A DNA stretch of 64,000 nt from PWQG01 sp040882255 (GCA_040882255.1 JBBEBP010000014.1:58741-122740); one strand, 5' to 3'. Shown: positions 1 to 8,776, counted from the stretch's first letter. Made by a program: numbers and translations. The notes: generated from the letters alone by a model not told the origin.

Positions 1-1
1 G

Positions 2-1000
2 GAGACAGTGCTGCGCGGCCATCATGACGTCAAGGCGGTGCTGGATGGCCGGGACGACCGCCTGATCGTCGTGGTCGGCCCCTGCTCCATCCACGATCCC
101 GAGCAGGCTCTCGATTACGCCCGGCGTCTCGCTCCGCTGGCGAAAGAGCTGCGGGACGAACTGGTGATACTGATGCGGGTCTATTTCGAGAAGCCCCGCA
201 CCACGGTAGGCTGGGAGGGTCTGATCTACGACCCCAATCTGGATGGCAGTCACCATATCGAGCAGGGCATACGGATCGGCCGGCGGCTGATGCTGGACAT
301 CAATGCCCTGGGCCTGCCGATCGCGGTGGAAGCGCTGGACCTGATAACGCCGCAGTACCTCCAGGATCTGGTCAGCTGGACAGCGGTGGGAGCCCGCACC
401 ACCGAGTCACCCACGCATCGCAAGCTGGCCAGCGGCCTTTCTTCCGCAGTGGGCTTCAAGAATAATGTGGACGGAGGGGTCACGGTGGCCATCAATGCCA
501 TCCGCGCCGCCTCGGCGGTCAACACCTTCATCAGTGTGACCGAAGGGGGCCGGGTGGCCGCTTTTCGTACATCAGGCAACCCTCACTGCCACGTGATCCT
601 GCGCGGAGGAAGTGAACCCAACTATCAGGCGCCTCATGTCGCAGATTGCGAACAAGCCCTGCGCAAGGCCATGATCAGCCCCAATATCATGATCGACTGC
701 AGCCATGGCAATTCACGGAAGCAACACGAGAGGCAACTCGAAGTACTGGATGATGTGGCTGGTCAGATTGTGGAGGGCAATCGCTCCATCGTCGGCGTGA
801 TGCTGGAAAGTCACATCCATGCGGGCAATCAGCCGATTCCGGATGACCTGCAGGAATTGCAGTACGGCGTCTCGATCACCGACGCCTGTATCGACTGGTC
901 AACCACCGAGGAAGTGCTGAGGAAGTTTGCAGAAAAAACAAGGCCCGCCTTGCCGGGACGGCGCAGCGGGCCTGATGAGATGGTTGACGGGGCTGTATGA
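2..1000 (+). CDS. 3-deoxy-7-phosphoheptulonate (DAHP) synthase, class I, 5' end cut by window
   Basis: First enzyme of the shikimate pathway: joins phosphoenolpyruvate and erythrose-4-phosphate. About 332 residues are visible. The conserved VGPCSIHDP stretch, the KPRTTVGWEGL segment, SPTHRK, GFKNN and the CSHGNS metal/substrate region are all present, in the order of the AroF/AroG/AroH family (about 350 aa). The frame stays open to the first base, and the residues before the first possible start (Glu-Thr-Val) fit the family, so the true start lies a few codons upstream, outside the window; the GTG at 8 is not the start. Which paralogue (Phe-, Tyr- or Trp-sensitive) cannot be told from this. 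Its 3' end contains the terminator hairpin of the opposite-strand small gene. Confidence 0.93.
   Translation, partial: ETVLRGHHDVKAVLDGRDDRLIVVVGPCSIHDPEQALDYARRLAPLAKELRDELVILMRVYFEKPRTTVGWEGLIYDPNLDGSHHIEQGIRIGRRLMLDINALGLPIAVEALDLITPQYLQDLVSWTAVGARTTESPTHRKLASGLSSAVGFKNNVDGGVTVAINAIRAASAVNTFISVTEGGRVAAFRTSGNPHCHVILRGGSEPNYQAPHVADCEQALRKAMISPNIMIDCSHGNSRKQHERQLEVLDDVAGQIVEGNRSIVGVMLESHIHAGNQPIPDDLQELQYGVSITDACIDWSTTEEVLRKFAEKTRPALPGRRSGPDEMVDGAV
937..978 (-). terminator. Rho-independent terminator of the small membrane-protein gene, lying inside the DAHP synthase 3' end
   Basis: On the minus strand an 8-bp stem AGGCCCGC / GCGGGCCT is followed by a TTGTTTTTT tract. It sits just past the stop codon of the minus-strand gene at 1001-1099 and within the coding end of the plus-strand DAHP synthase gene. 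Confidence 0.75.
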
Positions 1001-1099
1001 TCAGCCGATCGTCATGGATACAGCGACCAGACCCAGCGCCACCAGAGTGATGACACCGATGGCCATGGCCATATTACGAAGTATGATACGGTCGTCCAT
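1001..1099 (-). CDS. 32-residue single-pass membrane protein, unknown family
   Basis: A short gene with unusually good signals: ATG preceded by GGGGAGGGG at ideal spacing, a stop codon, then a strong terminator. The protein begins with a charged MDDRIILRN segment and continues with one hydrophobic helix of about 20 residues (AMAIGVITLVALGLVAVSM), so it should be an inner-membrane peptide. It diverges from the universal stress protein gene across a perfect FNR/Anr palindrome. A -10-like CATCAT near 1153-1158 on this strand puts the palindrome at about -41, the position for activation, so I infer oxygen-limited expression. The function is unknown; a small subunit or regulator of a membrane complex is possible. 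Confidence 0.7.
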   Translation of the reverse strand: MDDRIILRNMAMAIGVITLVALGLVAVSMTIG

Positions 1100-1180
1100 T
1101 ATCCCCTCCCCAGCAATTGCAGAACACGATTGATAGTCAGCTTGCAGCCTCCATGATGCCGGAAAAGGAAGGGGAACCGG

Positions 1181-1194
1181 TTGATCTGCATCAA
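1181..1194. promoter_or_regulatory. FNR/Anr box
   Basis: TTGATCTGCATCAA is an exact match to the FNR/Anr consensus TTGAT-N4-ATCAA. It lies between the divergent small membrane-protein gene (start at 1099) and the universal stress protein gene (start at 1303). Anr-activated usp genes are well known in Pseudomonas. Confidence 0.85.
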
Positions 1195-1302
1195 CGCCTG
1201 TTACGATAGCGGACCAGCTGTGACGGCGCATTGATTGCTGCCCGGAACTTATCTATTATGCGGGCTGGTAGTGCCTCTTTTCATGGAACAATGGAGACGA
1301 CA

Positions 1303-1740
1303 ATGAGCACCTACAACAACATTCTGGTAGCTATCGACGGCTCGGACGAGTCAAACCGGATTCTTGACAGGGCCCTGAAACTCGCTGACGACAACAAAGC
1401 GCAACTCAGTGTCGTGCTGGTCTTCGAGCCGTTGCTGGGCAATTACTCGTTCGAGCTGAACATGGCGGATTTCGAGAAAGTACAGCAGGAGCACCAGGAA
1501 CAGGTGGCCAAAAAGGTGCGTGAGAGTCTGGCGTCAAAGACGTCCTCGGTGCCGGAGGATCGTATCCACTTCCAGCGCGGCAAGGCCGCATCCGAGATCC
1601 GCAAGTTGGCCGATGAGCTGAAGGCCGATCTGCTGGTGATCGGCAGTCATGGTCACAACCCGGTACGCGCGGTGCTCGGTTCAGTGGCCAATGCGGTGCT
1701 GCATGGCATCAACTGTGACGTGCTGACCGTCAGGGTGTGA
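1303..1740 (+). CDS. Universal stress protein, UspA family
   Basis: 145-residue cytoplasmic UspA-domain protein. The N-terminal NILVAIDGSDES strand-loop and the C-terminal nucleotide-binding motif G-x2-G-x9-G-S (in IGSHGHNPVRAVLGS, about residues 115-130) are intact, so it should bind ATP. The start chosen is the ATG after GGAGACGA; a longer frame from 1231 lacks a ribosome binding site and family similarity. The Anr box about 110 bp upstream suggests induction under low oxygen. Its last 11 bases overlap the convergent aminotransferase gene. Confidence 0.92.
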   Translation: MSTYNNILVAIDGSDESNRILDRALKLADDNKAQLSVVLVFEPLLGNYSFELNMADFEKVQQEHQEQVAKKVRESLASKTSSVPEDRIHFQRGKAASEIRKLADELKADLLVIGSHGHNPVRAVLGSVANAVLHGINCDVLTVRV

Positions 1741-2926
1741 GCACGGTCTTCAGGGACTGTACCAGATAGTCCATATTGTGACTGTTGATCCCGGCGACAT
1801 TGATCCGGCTGGAATCGACCAGGTAGATGCTGTACTGGTCGACCAGCTTCCGGACCTCTTCCTTGCTGATGCCCAGGAAGGAGAACATGCCTTTTTCCCG
1901 GGTGATGAAACGGAAATCCCCGTTCACCCCGGCTTCATCCAGGGCAGTGGCCAGTAACGCACGGGTGTCGTTGATACGGCGCCGCACCTGTCCCAGTTCT
2001 TCCAGCCAGACCTGCTTCAGGACATCGTCTGCCAGAATGGTCTCCACGATGGCCGCGCCGTGATCCGGTGGCATGGACCAGATGCCGCGGGCGATCGAGG
2101 CGATCTGGCTGGCACTGATAGCGGTCTGCTCCGCATTCTGCCCGATCACGGTCAATGCACCGGCCCGCTCCCGGTAGAGTCCGAAGTTCTTGGAGCAGGA
2201 GTTGACCACCACCAGTTCCGGCAGGTTTTCCGCCAGCAGCCGCACCCCCGCAGTGTCCTCATCCAGCCCGTCTCCCAGCCCCTGATACGCCAGGTCGATG
2301 AAGGGCAGGAATCCGCGCTGCAGGGCCAGGTCGCATACGGCCTGCCACTGGTCTTTGTCCAGGTCCGCACCGCAGGGGTTGTGGCAACTGCCGTGCAACA
2401 ACACAACGTCGCCAGGCCCTGCCTGCCCCAGGGTATCCATCATGGCATCGAAACGGACGTTGTGGCTGCCTTTGTCGTAATAGGGGTAGGTCTCGATCCG
2501 TAGCCCGGCGTCGCCCAGCAACGGCACATGGTTGGCCCAGGTCGGGTCACTGACCAGTACGCGGGCCTGCGGAGCCGCACGGCGGATGAACTCCGACGCC
2601 AGGCGCAGGCCACCGCAGCCGCCTGGCGTCTGGACCGTGACGCGGCGTCCGCCCAGCTGTTTCACGAGGGACGGGCCCAGCACCAGCTCGGCGATGCGCT
2701 GATTGAAGCCGGCCGATCCGGTCGGCCCGACATAGCGCTTGGTGTCCTGTGTCTCGAACAGATGCTGTTCGGCCTGCTTGACGGCCCGCATGACGGGCGT
2801 GTTGCCATTGTCATCCTTGTAGACACCCACGCCCAGATCGATGCGCCGGGGGTTCTCGTCGGCCTGGAATGCCTTCATCAGGCCCAGGATGGGGTCGGCG
2901 GGCAGAGAGTCGAGCGTTTCGAACAT
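1730..2926 (-). CDS. Aromatic/aspartate aminotransferase, class I (TyrB/AspC type)
   Basis: PLP enzyme transferring amino groups between aspartate, tyrosine or phenylalanine and 2-oxoacids. The 398 residues match the usual 396-400. Features seen: N-terminal FETLDSLPADPILGL, the GVGVYKD substrate segment, SCSKNFGLYRER with the Schiff-base lysine (about residue 246) and the C-terminal SRINVAGI region with the substrate-binding arginine. Proximity to DAHP synthase fits aromatic amino acid metabolism, but AspC and TyrB cannot be separated by sequence reading alone. Confidence 0.92.
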   Translation of the reverse strand: MFETLDSLPADPILGLMKAFQADENPRRIDLGVGVYKDDNGNTPVMRAVKQAEQHLFETQDTKRYVGPTGSAGFNQRIAELVLGPSLVKQLGGRRVTVQTPGGCGGLRLASEFIRRAAPQARVLVSDPTWANHVPLLGDAGLRIETYPYYDKGSHNVRFDAMMDTLGQAGPGDVVLLHGSCHNPCGADLDKDQWQAVCDLALQRGFLPFIDLAYQGLGDGLDEDTAGVRLLAENLPELVVVNSCSKNFGLYRERAGALTVIGQNAEQTAISASQIASIARGIWSMPPDHGAAIVETILADDVLKQVWLEELGQVRRRINDTRALLATALDEAGVNGDFRFITREKGMFSFLGISKEEVRKLVDQYSIYLVDSSRINVAGINSHNMDYLVQSLKTVLTP

Positions 2927-2971
2927 GGGGGCGTCCTGTTGTCAGTGGGTCATGGCCGGAAAGAAATGCGC

Positions 2972-3853
2972 TCAGTCTGCGGCTTTAAGGCTCCGCGCCT
3001 TGAGCGTGTTCTGCAGTAGTGAGGCGATGGTCATGGGGCCGACGCCGCCCGGTACGGGCGTGATCCAGCTACACTGCCCGGATACACTCTCGAAGTCGAC
3101 GTCACCACTGAGGCGGAATCCGGATTTGCGGCTGTCATCGGGTATACGGGTGATGCCCACGTCGATGACAACGGCACCCGGCTTGACCATGTCGGCGGTC
3201 ACGAAGCCGGCCTTGCCGATGGCCACCACCAGGATATCGGCGGAGGCGCAGATCTCCGCCATGTTGCGGGTTCGGCTGTGTACAGTGGTGACAGTGCAAT
3301 TGCCGGGATTGCTGTTGCGCGACATCAGCACGGACATCGGCGTGCCGACGATGTTGCTGCGGCCCACCACCACACAATGCTTGCCCTCCGTCTCGATGTC
3401 ATGACGGGCCAGCAGTTCCATGATGCCGTTCGGCGTGGCCGGGATGAAGGTGGGCAGTCCCAGACACATGCGCCCGAGATTGGCGGGGTGGAAACCGTCC
3501 ACATCCTTGTCCGGGTCGATGGCCAGGGTGACGGCGTTCTCGTCGATATGCGCGGGCAGAGGCAGCTGCACGATGTAGCCATCGATTTCCGGATCCAGGT
3601 TCAGGGCTTCCACCTGCTCCAGCAGCGCCTGCTGACTGATGTCGGCATCCAGGCGGATCAGTGTGGAGAGGAATCCGACCTTTTCGCAGGACAGCACCTT
3701 GTTGCGCACGTACGTCTCGCTGGCGCCGTCACTGCCCACCAGCACCGCCGCCAGGTGCGGAGCCTTCTCGCCGGCCGCCTGCATCTTCTCGACCTGTGCC
3801 GCAATCTCCGACTTGATCTGTTCCGAGGTCTGCTTGCCGTCCAGTAATCGCAT
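2972..3853 (-). CDS. folD: Bifunctional methylenetetrahydrofolate dehydrogenase / methenyltetrahydrofolate cyclohydrolase
   Basis: Interconverts 5,10-methylene-THF, methenyl-THF and 10-formyl-THF in the cytosol. 293 residues, normal for FolD. The catalytic Y-x3-K (YVRNK), the substrate-loop QLPLP, the DVDGFHP stretch, the PATPNG segment and the NADP-binding GRSNIVGTP are all visible. Start chosen at MRLLDGK with CCGGAGTGG upstream; the frame is open further back but without similarity. purU, which hydrolyses the same 10-formyl-THF pool, lies 1.1 kb away in divergent orientation. Confidence 0.95.
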   Translation of the reverse strand: MRLLDGKQTSEQIKSEIAAQVEKMQAAGEKAPHLAAVLVGSDGASETYVRNKVLSCEKVGFLSTLIRLDADISQQALLEQVEALNLDPEIDGYIVQLPLPAHIDENAVTLAIDPDKDVDGFHPANLGRMCLGLPTFIPATPNGIMELLARHDIETEGKHCVVVGRSNIVGTPMSVLMSRNSNPGNCTVTTVHSRTRNMAEICASADILVVAIGKAGFVTADMVKPGAVVIDVGITRIPDDSRKSGFRLSGDVDFESVSGQCSWITPVPGGVGPMTIASLLQNTLKARSLKAAD

Positions 3854-3933
3854 TGCCACTCCGGTGCGCGTTGAAGGGGGCGTTATGGTAAACGAGCACC
3901 GGGATCCGCTCAAGCGGAGGTTCCCCCTGCCGT

Positions 3934-4353
3934 CTACCAGGTGCCGGTGTTCTCCATGCTTTGCCATGGTTCTTGCGGGGGTAGCGGCTCACCGGCCTGC
4001 AGCAGTTCAATGGAGATGTTGTCCGGGGATCGGACAAAGGCCATGCGGCCATCACGGGGCGGCCGGTTGATGGTCACTCCCTGGTCCATGAGCCGCTGAC
4101 AGGTCTCGTAGATGTCGTTCACGCGGTAGGCCAGGTGACCGAAGTTACGACCGCCGGACAGCGCTTCCGGGTCCCAGTTCCAGGTCAGTTCAATCTCGGC
4201 CTCTTCATCGTCGGGGGCCGCCAGGAACACCAGCGTAAAGCGCCCCTTGTCGTTTTCCTTGCGTCTTGTTTCACGCATTCCGAGCTTGTTACAGAAAAAA
4301 TCCAGTGTCTCGTCCAGGTCGCTGACCCGGATCATGGTATGCAGGTATTTCAT
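3934..4353 (-). CDS. gloA: Lactoylglutathione lyase (glyoxalase I)
   Basis: 139-residue metal-dependent enzyme that isomerises the methylglyoxal-glutathione hemithioacetal to S-lactoylglutathione. The four metal ligands of the GloA family are in place: His near the N-terminus (KYLHTMIRV), Glu in EIELTWNW, His in NFGHLAY and Glu in ISIELLQ. ATG preceded by AGGAG. A longer open frame in the track region upstream belongs to another reading frame. Confidence 0.93.
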   Translation of the reverse strand: MKYLHTMIRVSDLDETLDFFCNKLGMRETRRKENDKGRFTLVFLAAPDDEEAEIELTWNWDPEALSGGRNFGHLAYRVNDIYETCQRLMDQGVTINRPPRDGRMAFVRSPDNISIELLQAGEPLPPQEPWQSMENTGTW

Positions 4354-4369
4354 GGGACTCCTGTGGGTT

Positions 4370-4798
4370 TCAGTCGTCGTTTTCGTGGCGCTGCAGCGAC
4401 AGGGCGACGAACTCGCCGGACTGGCTCCAGTCACCGCTGATCCGTTGTACATGCCCGCCCTCGTCATCCACCCGGATCGAGCCCAGGAACTCGGCCTGCA
4501 CGTCGGGGAATTGCATGACCAGGCGCTGCCCGTCAAGTGATACGCGGTCGGCCGGAATGCCGGTCCGGTACTGCGAGGGGATGTCCAGGCGGGCGGCGAG
4601 AGTGCCATCCTCTTCCTGCTGGATATGGAAGACCAGCTCCAGCGGCGGATAGTTGCCCACCTGGAAGCGGCCACTCCAGCTGTCGGCCAGCGAGGCGCGC
4701 ACCGATTCTCCGGAGGCTGTCGCGGGCCAGTGCCACAGCGCTGGCAGCAATGCCAGTGCCAGTAACAGGGAGCGTGCGCGGATCGGGGTCTTCTTCAT
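4370..4798 (-). CDS. Small exported protein resembling the N-terminal domain of periplasmic alpha/beta hydrolases
   Basis: 142 residues with a signal peptide (Arg-rich start, LLLALALLPALWHW, TASG). The mature part has the W-x-G ... PLELVFHI ... DG-x-L-x-A-x-LDIPSQ ... GSIRVDDEG ... GDWSQSGEFVALSLQR pattern. I recognise this as the beta-rich domain that usually precedes an S33-type hydrolase domain in exported proteins, but here it stands alone. The start is uncertain: no clear ribosome binding site. It is next to gloA in the same orientation, 16 bp apart. Function unknown. Confidence 0.65.
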   Translation of the reverse strand: MKKTPIRARSLLLALALLPALWHWPATASGESVRASLADSWSGRFQVGNYPPLELVFHIQQEEDGTLAARLDIPSQYRTGIPADRVSLDGQRLVMQFPDVQAEFLGSIRVDDEGGHVQRISGDWSQSGEFVALSLQRHENDD

Positions 4799-4929
4799 GG
4801 GACAAGAATAGCATTTCCGCTGCATAAAGAAAGCCATCACCACGGCTGTTTTGCGGAAACGGTGATCTGTTGCCGGACATGATAGTATGCTCGCCGTCCA
4901 CAGGGAGAGAGCGGAGGGGTGACCTTCAG

Positions 4930-5811
4930 ATGAGCGAAGCTGATCGCAACGCCGGTGCGCGGCGTTATGTGATGACCGTATCGTGCCCGGAAGCCAATGG
5001 CATCGTCCGGGCGGTCAGTGATTTTCTATACCAGCGTGGCGCCACGATCAGCGAGGCGGCCCAGCACCGGGATCCGGTGGAGGACCGTTTCTTCATGCGG
5101 GTGGAGTTCGAGGAAGCCGAGGGAGAGCTGCCCGACCAGTCGCGTCTGGAGCAGGAGTTCCGGGTTGTGGCCACGGCCTTCGATATGGACTGGCAGTTGT
5201 TCGATATCGACAATCCTCCCCGGGTCCTGCTCGCAGTATCCCGTCACGGCCACTGTCTCAATGACATCCTGCACCGCTGGCACAGCGGCGTGCTGCCGGC
5301 CCGTATCGTGGGAGTGGTCTCCAACCATGAAGACATGCGCGGCATCACCGAGTGGTATGGGCTGGACTACCATCATCTGCCGGTATCGGCTGACAACAAG
5401 CCCGAACAGGAACGGCAGATACTCCGGATCGTGGAGGAGAAACAGGTGGGTCTGCTGGCTCTGGCCCGCTACATGCAGATCCTGTCCCCGCAGATCTGTG
5501 AGGTTATGCCGCAGCGCATCATCAACATCCACCACTCCTTCCTGCCCGGTTTCAAGGGAGCCAACCCCTACCGCCAGGCCTATATGCGGGGGGTCAAGAT
5601 CATCGGTGCCACGGCGCACTATGTGACCACGGATCTGGATGAGGGGCCGATCATCGAGCAGGCCGTGGAGAAGATCGACCACAATTTCGATATCGATGAA
5701 CTGGTGCAGATCGGCCGGGATGCCGAATGCGCCGCCTTCGCCCGCGCCGTGAAATGGCATTGTGAACATCGTATCATCGTCAATGGCCGGAAAACGGTGG
5801 TATTCCGCTGA
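4930..5811 (+). CDS. purU: Formyltetrahydrofolate deformylase
   Basis: Hydrolyses 10-formyl-THF to formate and THF, supplying formate for PurT and balancing one-carbon pools. 293 residues: ACT regulatory domain (about 10-90) followed by a formyltransferase-fold domain (about 95-290). The catalytic Asn-His-Asp set is visible in RIINIHHSFLPGFKG and in TDLDEGPII. GGAGGGGTG lies upstream of the chosen ATG. Confidence 0.95.
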   Translation: MSEADRNAGARRYVMTVSCPEANGIVRAVSDFLYQRGATISEAAQHRDPVEDRFFMRVEFEEAEGELPDQSRLEQEFRVVATAFDMDWQLFDIDNPPRVLLAVSRHGHCLNDILHRWHSGVLPARIVGVVSNHEDMRGITEWYGLDYHHLPVSADNKPEQERQILRIVEEKQVGLLALARYMQILSPQICEVMPQRIINIHHSFLPGFKGANPYRQAYMRGVKIIGATAHYVTTDLDEGPIIEQAVEKIDHNFDIDELVQIGRDAECAAFARAVKWHCEHRIIVNGRKTVVFR

Positions 5812-5823
5812 CGGGGCAGGGCT

Positions 5824-7533
5824 GTGAACGCAGAACCGGACATATTGCAACTCGCCGGAACCCTGTTGGGTGGCCTGGGGCTGTTCATGTTGGGGGTTTC
5901 CATGGTGACCGACGGCATGAGGTTGGCCGCCGGCAACAGCCTGCGTGAACTGCTGGCCCGCTCCACCCGCACCTCCTGGCATGGTATTGGTTCCGGACTG
6001 CTCATGACCGCGCTGGTGCAGTCGTCCAGTGCCGTGACGGTGGCCACCATCGGTTTCGTCAATGCCGGGCTGCTGGGCCTGAGCGGGGCGCTGGCCATTG
6101 TGCTGGGCGCGGCGGTGGGGACCACCATGACCGGCTGGCTCGTGGCCGCCATCGGCTTCCAGTTCAAAATCACCGTATTCGCCTTGCCGATGGTCGGGGT
6201 AGGCATGGTGCTGCGGCTGCTCGGCCCATCCCGCCGTAATGGTGCGCTGGGTGAGGCACTGGCCGGCTTTGGTCTGTTCTTCATCGGTATCGATTTTCTC
6301 CGCACGGCTTTCGAAGGAGTGGCACAGGGCATTGATCTGGCGGCGCTGGCTCCGGAGAGCGCGACTGGTGTACTGCTGTTTGCCGGTATCGGACTGGTCA
6401 TGACGGTACTCACACAGTCTTCCAGTGCAGCGATTGCCATCATTCTCACGGCTGCGGGCGGTGGCCTGGTGCCGTTCGCCGCAGCGGCGGCTGCAGTGAT
6501 CGGTGCTACGGTTGGCACCACATCCACCTCCGCGCTGGCGGTACTGGCCGCCACGGCGCAGGCGCGGCGTGTGGCTGCCGGGCATGTGCTGGTCAACGGT
6601 TTCAATGCCCTGCTGGGCCTTTGTCTGTTACCCGTGTTGTTGTGGGTCGTTGGGCGTTACCCGGAACTGGCCGCAGCTCCCGCTTTGATGCTGGCGATTT
6701 TCCACTCCTGTTTCAATGTAGCCGGCATGCTGTTGTTGTGGCCGTGGCTGAACCGGATGGCCGCCTTGTTGGGCAGGTATTTCCGCAGTCCGGTCGAGGA
6801 TATCGGGCGGCCACAGTTTCTGGACAGGAATGTGCTGGCCTCGCCCGTGGTGGCGGTGGATGCGTTTTTCATGGAATTGCAGAGGCTGAACCGCATGAGC
6901 AGGGAGCATGCCAGCAAGGCGTTGACGATCCGGGGTGGTTCCAGCCGGACGTTGAAACAGCAGCATGACGGTATCCGCCAGCTGGTCATGGCCATCGAGT
7001 ATTTCACCGGTTCGCTGGAGGTGGAAAGGCTGCCGAGAGAAGTCGCCGAGCGGTTATCCCTGGTGCTGCGGATTGCCAACTATCTGGATGAGGCCACCGC
7101 CACGGCGCAGGAGGCGGCCGAGCAGGCCAGTGATGTGGATGAACTGATGGCCTCGGTGCTCCGCGAGGATATCAAAGCCTATCAGCGCGCTGTGCTGGCG
7201 CTGATCGAGCAGTGTGATACGTCCCGGGAAAATTTCGATTTCGGGGCATTGCAGCACCAGTACGACGAGCTCAGAGGTACCTGGAGGTCCCTGAAAACGG
7301 CGTTGCTCAATGCCGGCGCCAGCCAACAGATTCCCGTCGTGCGTCTGAACTCCGCGATCGAGAAGCTGCGGTTCATGCTGCGTGTGAGCGAGCGGCTCAT
7401 GAAGGCCGCGATGCGTCTCTCTGAATTGTCCGCTGCGCTTCCCCGGACTCGGCAGGTGGCCGCAGGGGAGAGTTCGCAACCGGCGTCCGTTGCGCAGGAA
7501 GATTCCCGGAAGGAGGAGCGGCACCCCGGATAG
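5824..7533 (+). CDS. Na/Pi cotransporter family protein with PhoU-like C-terminal domain
   Basis: 569-residue inner-membrane protein of the NptA/YjbB family. Two inverted transport repeats each carry the QSSSA motif (near residues 63 and 200), within about eight hydrophobic segments. The last 200 residues are soluble and helical, with the PhoU-like helical bundle pattern. GTG start 12 bp after purU. It ends about 100 bp before pstS, just upstream of a Pho box, so it stands directly beside the Pst system. Since no phoU follows pstB, this tail is the only PhoU-like sequence in the window. Confidence 0.88.
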   Translation: MNAEPDILQLAGTLLGGLGLFMLGVSMVTDGMRLAAGNSLRELLARSTRTSWHGIGSGLLMTALVQSSSAVTVATIGFVNAGLLGLSGALAIVLGAAVGTTMTGWLVAAIGFQFKITVFALPMVGVGMVLRLLGPSRRNGALGEALAGFGLFFIGIDFLRTAFEGVAQGIDLAALAPESATGVLLFAGIGLVMTVLTQSSSAAIAIILTAAGGGLVPFAAAAAAVIGATVGTTSTSALAVLAATAQARRVAAGHVLVNGFNALLGLCLLPVLLWVVGRYPELAAAPALMLAIFHSCFNVAGMLLLWPWLNRMAALLGRYFRSPVEDIGRPQFLDRNVLASPVVAVDAFFMELQRLNRMSREHASKALTIRGGSSRTLKQQHDGIRQLVMAIEYFTGSLEVERLPREVAERLSLVLRIANYLDEATATAQEAAEQASDVDELMASVLREDIKAYQRAVLALIEQCDTSRENFDFGALQHQYDELRGTWRSLKTALLNAGASQQIPVVRLNSAIEKLRFMLRVSERLMKAAMRLSELSAALPRTRQVAAGESSQPASVAQEDSRKEERHPG

Positions 7534-7556
7534 GCGCTTCACGTTTCTTATCAGTT

Positions 7557-7590
7557 CTGTCACATTTATGTCATAGAATGTCCGTAAAGT
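7557..7590 (+). promoter_or_regulatory. Pho box and -10 of pstS
   Basis: CTGTCACATTTATGTCAT (7557-7574) is two 7-mers separated by 4 bp, a close match to the PhoB consensus. A TAAAGT -10 hexamer at 7585-7590 follows with the 10-bp gap expected of a PhoB-activated promoter lacking a -35. Confidence 0.85.
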
Positions 7591-7638
7591 AGGCGCCGTT
7601 GAAAAGTTACTGTACAGCGACAACGGAGACGTTCCGCC

Positions 7639-8616
7639 ATGATGAGTCTGAAGACACCCCTCTATTCCGCCGCTCTGGTGATGGCCTCGGCCTTGAGTGC
7701 ACCGGTTTTCGCCCAGGTTGATCCTGATCTGCCCGAGTACGAACGGGCTTCCGGTGTGTCCGGCAACCTGTCCAGTATCGGTTCCGATACCCTGAACAAC
7801 CTGATGACGTTGTGGGCCGAGGGGTTCAACGAGTTGTACCCCAACGTCAACGTGCAGATCCAGGGGGCGGGTTCATCCACTGCACCGCCAGCCATCACCC
7901 AGGGCACTGCGACACTGGCACCGATGAGCCGCGAGATGCGCTCCTCCGAGGTCCAGGAGTTCGAGGAGCAGCATGGTTATCCGCCGACAGCGCTGCCCGT
8001 GGCCATCGATATGCTGGCGGTCTACGTCAACCGGGATAATCCGATCGAGAGCCTCACTATTCCCGAGGTGGATGCCATCTTCTCCGCCACCCGCCGTTGT
8101 CAGCATCCGCAGGACATCACCCGCTGGGGGCAACTGGGACTGGAAGGTGCCTGGGCCAATCGTGATTTCGCACTGTACAGCCGCAATGCGGTGTCCGGCA
8201 CCTACGGTTACTTCAAGGACAATGCCCTGTGCGGCGGCGATTTCAAGCCCGGCATCAACGAGCAGCCGGGCTCATCCTCTGTCGTGCAGGGAGTGACCGA
8301 GTCCACCAATGGCATCGGGTACTCCGGTATTGGCTATCGTACCTCTGGCGTGAAAACGGTACCGCTGGCCCGTGATGCTGACGCGCCGGTGTTCGAGGCC
8401 ACTGCGGAGAACGCCCTGACTGGTGACTATCCGCTGGCGCGCTTTCTCTATGTGTACATCAACAAGCATCCCAATCGGGAACTGGATCCGATGACCAGGG
8501 AATTCGTGAAAATGGTCTATTCCCGACAGGGTCAGGAAACCGTCAACCGGGACGGGTACGTACCGTTGCCCGCCGCCGTGGCGGAGCGCACACTGAACGA
8601 CCTGGGTATCGAATAG
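7639..8616 (+). CDS. pstS: Phosphate ABC transporter, periplasmic phosphate-binding protein
   Basis: 325 residues with a cleavable signal peptide ending near VFAQ. Typical PstS segments are GSDTLNNL, QIQGAGSSTAPPAI (phosphate-loop), LAPMSREM, the SRNAVSGTYGYF region and TNGIGYSGIGY. GGAGA precedes the paired ATGs at 7639/7642. It is transcribed from its own Pho-box promoter and followed by a terminator, so it is likely made in excess of the membrane components. Confidence 0.93.
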   Translation: MMSLKTPLYSAALVMASALSAPVFAQVDPDLPEYERASGVSGNLSSIGSDTLNNLMTLWAEGFNELYPNVNVQIQGAGSSTAPPAITQGTATLAPMSREMRSSEVQEFEEQHGYPPTALPVAIDMLAVYVNRDNPIESLTIPEVDAIFSATRRCQHPQDITRWGQLGLEGAWANRDFALYSRNAVSGTYGYFKDNALCGGDFKPGINEQPGSSSVVQGVTESTNGIGYSGIGYRTSGVKTVPLARDADAPVFEATAENALTGDYPLARFLYVYINKHPNRELDPMTREFVKMVYSRQGQETVNRDGYVPLPAAVAERTLNDLGIE

Positions 8617-8641
8617 AAAGCCCGTCAGGCAGGTTGTACTG

Positions 8642-8672
8642 AATCCCCGGCCGATGTCGGGGATTGCTTTTT
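8642..8672 (+). terminator. Rho-independent terminator after pstS
   Basis: Stem AATCCCCG / CGGGGATT with an 8-base loop, followed by GCTTTTT. Confidence 0.85.
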
Positions 8673-8704
8673 CAGGGTGTGGTATATGACAGTTTTTCGC
8701 CATT

Positions 8705-8738
8705 TTGTCATGTAATCGTCACATAACCCGGCTATCAT
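8705..8738 (+). promoter_or_regulatory. Pho box and -10 of pstCAB
   Basis: TTGTCATGTAATCGTCAC (8705-8722) matches the two-repeat PhoB site, and TATCAT at 8733-8738 is placed 10 bp downstream as the -10. This gives pstCAB its own phosphate-starvation promoter behind the pstS terminator. Confidence 0.82.
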
Positions 8739-8776
8739 GAGCGCCGCCATACAGACCCGGACCACGAGTCGCCTCT

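Noticed and set aside
5026..6585. 519-codon minus-strand open frame antisense to purU and the Na/Pi symporter
   Set aside because: Low-complexity, His/Gln/Gly-rich translation with no motif, and it lies opposite two well-supported genes; a typical GC-rich shadow.
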